From an uncultured Clostridia bacterium (lineage in GTDB: Bacteria; Bacillota; Clostridia; Oscillospirales; Acutalibacteraceae), in contig CANONE010000043.1 in the NCBI GenBank assembly GCA_947567585.1, positions 1 to 14,798 of the forward strand: a DNA stretch of 14,798 bases. The letters run 5' to 3'. This document shows, in pieces, positions 13,938-14,798 of the stretch. The position numbers were made by a program, and so were the translations under genes. The stretch's first letter is position 1. Each line of letters opens with the position of its first letter. The notes below the pieces were generated by a model. The model was not told where the DNA came from, searched no databases, and saw nothing but the letters and a program-made list of their open reading frames with translations.

Positions 13938-14129
13938 ATGAGCGGGATATTTTCGTTCCTAAGCTGCTGCGGCGTTTGGCTGGTGATAGTGGCGTCACTG
14001 TTTGTGCTTATCTGGCTTGCTTTTGGCCGCAAGAAGCGGGCGGAGGACAAGGCTGTGGGCGGGCTGGAGCTGATGGCCATGTTTAAGGCGGCCCAGTCTG
14101 TTGACTGTATGCAGCGCAGGCTCCGGTAA
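13938..14129 (+). CDS. Small single-pass membrane protein, unknown function
   Basis: A 63-residue protein not assigned to a family. Residues about 8-30 are a hydrophobic helix (CCGVWLVIVASLFVLIWLAF) with two cysteines at 10-11, followed by the basic RKKR (31-34) and a short charged cytoplasmic tail with MAMFKAAQ. The positive-inside rule suggests an N-out, C-in orientation. The ATG at 13938 has an excellent AAAGGAGGT; a longer in-frame start at 13875 falls inside the promoter and is rejected. It has its own strong promoter and rho-independent terminator, so it is a monocistronic, probably well-expressed gene. A remote possibility is a stress-related small membrane peptide, with no motif to support it. 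Confidence 0.75.
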   Translation: MSGIFSFLSCCGVWLVIVASLFVLIWLAFGRKKRAEDKAVGGLELMAMFKAAQSVDCMQRRLR

Positions 14130-14160
14130 GCCCCAGGAACCGCAAATTAGAATAAGTAGT

Positions 14161-14197
14161 AAAAAAGCGCCTGTCGGGGATCCGGCGGGCGTTTTTT
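14161..14197 (+). terminator. Rho-independent terminator after the small membrane protein gene
   Basis: A 10-bp stem CGCCTGTCGG (14168-14177) pairs with CCGGCGGGCG (14182-14191) using two G-U pairs and a GGAT loop, followed by six T's. Six A's precede the stem, so it could also work on the other strand. Confidence 0.85.
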
Positions 14198-14241
14198 GTG
14201 TGGGTAAATGGAGAAAACTTGCAGAATATTTTCTAATCCTC

Positions 14242-14270
14242 TTGACATTTTCCAGCGGCAGGCGTATTAT
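14242..14270 (+). promoter_or_regulatory. Promoter of the metal-sensor operon
   Basis: TTGACA (14242-14247), 17 bases, TATTAT (14265-14270). A near-perfect palindrome begins two bases after the -10 box, consistent with a repressible promoter. The start codon is at 14310. Confidence 0.85.
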
Positions 14271-14271
14271 A

Positions 14272-14293
14272 CATATGAACAATCGCTCATATG
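14272..14293. promoter_or_regulatory. ArsR/SmtB-type operator
   Basis: CATATGA (14272-14278) and TCATATG (14287-14293) flank 8 bases, giving ATATGAAC-N6-TCATAT. This matches the imperfect ATA...TGAACA type bound by SmtB/CadC/ZiaR repressors. It overlaps the predicted transcription start, so the repressor encoded just downstream would block its own promoter until metal is bound. Assignment follows family knowledge and position. Confidence 0.75.
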
Positions 14294-14309
14294 AAAGGAT
14301 GATCGATCA

Positions 14310-14654
14310 ATGGATTCACCTCCTCTGACCCACGTTCACCAGGACACCGTCCGCCGGGTCAATGAGATTATGCCCTGCGACGAGGAGCTTTTTGACCTGG
14401 CGGAGCTCTTTAAAATCTTCGGCGATTCCACCCGCATCCGCATTCTACTGGTTTTATTTGAATCTGAAATGTGCGTGTGCGGTCTGGCGGAGCTTTTGGG
14501 AATGACCCAGTCGGCCATTTCCCACCAGCTGCAAGTGCTGAAAAAATCCAAGCTGGTGAAGTACCGCCGGGAGGGGAAGACTATCTTCTATTCCCTGGCG
14601 GACAGCCATGTGCGGACCATTCTCGACCAAGGCATGGAACATATTGCCGAGTGA
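14310..14654 (+). CDS. CadC/SmtB-like ArsR family metal-sensing repressor
   Basis: A 114-residue winged-helix repressor that releases DNA when it binds a heavy-metal ion. The core runs from LFKIFGDSTRIRILLVLF (33-50) through the recognition helix TQSAISHQLQVLKKS (66-80) to the wing YRREGKTIFYSL (85-96). Two metal sites are visible. C55-V-C57 on the ESEMCVCGL helix, with N-terminal His8, His10 and Cys23 as possible partners, resembles the thiolate site of CadC. D98xH100 plus H111xxE114 resembles the zinc alpha-5 site of SmtB. The start is supported by AAAGGA about 10 bases upstream. Its own operator lies at 14272-14293. Likely inducers are Zn, Cd or Pb, inferred from the ligands. Confidence 0.93.
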   Translation: MDSPPLTHVHQDTVRRVNEIMPCDEELFDLAELFKIFGDSTRIRILLVLFESEMCVCGLAELLGMTQSAISHQLQVLKKSKLVKYRREGKTIFYSLADSHVRTILDQGMEHIAE

Positions 14655-14664
14655 AGGAGAAAAA

Positions 14665-14724
14665 ATGGAGGATCTCTTCATAAGGGCATGCTTCCCGCTT
14701 CGTAGAAACGCTCTCTTCCGTTAA
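14665..14724 (+). CDS. Possible 19-codon mini-ORF between the repressor and the ATPase
   Basis: ATG with a good AAGGAG five bases upstream, then 19 codons ending in TAA. The predicted peptide is MEDLFIRACFPLRRNALFR, with no known family. It could be a translated leader affecting the next gene, a remnant, or chance. The next start, at 14760, has its own GAAAGGA. Only the signals are seen; expression is unknown. Confidence 0.3.
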   Translation: MEDLFIRACFPLRRNALFR

Positions 14725-14759
14725 CGCTGTACATTTATTTTGAAAGGATTTGATTTACT

Positions 14760-14798
14760 ATGACAAAACGTTTCAAACTCATCGACCTGGACTGTGCC
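14760..14798 (+). CDS. Probable heavy-metal P-type ATPase, N-terminal fragment
   Basis: Only the first 13 codons are inside the window (MTKRFKLIDLDCA). The LDC start resembles the beginning of the metal-binding HMA domain (usually LDCANCA) of CadA/ZntA-type P1B ATPases, which pump Zn, Cd or Pb out of the cell. The preceding gene encodes a matching metal sensor and the two are likely one operon. GAAAGGA lies 12-18 bases upstream of the ATG. The identity rests on a short sequence and context, so it remains provisional. Confidence 0.6.
   Translation, partial: MTKRFKLIDLDCA

Overview
The window reads as chromosomal DNA from a GC-rich member of the Clostridia, probably a gut Oscillospiraceae-type bacterium (Flavonifractor/Lawsonibacter-like). 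This is inferred from strong AGGAGG-type ribosome binding sites, sigma-A promoters in a high-GC background, and a gene set common in that group: DUF6062, DegV, YczE/YitT-type membrane protein, DUF1667 with two FAD oxidoreductases, and a CadC/SmtB-like regulator. No rRNA, tRNA, phage or transposase gene was seen. All genes look intact except the last, which runs off the right edge.

Left part, plus strand (1-4784). A cluster of palindromes (1-117) precedes a DUF6062 protein, which overlaps by 4 bp a bacterial OGG1-type 8-oxoguanine DNA glycosylase. A GNAT acetyltransferase, a MATE efflux pump and a histidine-phosphatase-fold protein that lacks key catalytic residues follow. A strong bidirectional terminator closes this block.

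Middle part, minus strand (4998-10402). Read from right to left there are two groups. The first is a three-gene operon: a GlpA-like FAD dehydrogenase with a C-terminal [2Fe-2S] BFD-type domain, a second FAD/NAD-binding oxidoreductase, and a small DUF1667 cysteine protein. The second is a HAD phosphatase followed by trxA-trxB, a complete thioredoxin/thioredoxin reductase pair.

Right part, plus strand (10708-14798). xylB (xylulokinase) is divergent from the FAD operon and shares a 305-bp promoter region with it. It is followed closely by a DegV fatty-acid-binding protein and a YczE-like membrane protein. A monocistronic small membrane protein has its own promoter and terminator. At the edge is a metal-response operon: a CadC/SmtB-like repressor with two visible metal sites, a palindromic operator on its own promoter, and the first 13 codons of a probable heavy-metal P-type ATPase.

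The most interesting material is partly non-coding. A dispersed hairpin repeat family occurs in at least three intergenic regions (1735-1816, 4893-4973, 6308-6341), with one compensatory base-pair change between copies. A compact multi-hairpin structure lies at 1-117. The divergent FAD trio/FGGY kinase locus may be a polyol or sugar-alcohol oxidation system, but its substrate cannot be read from the sequence.
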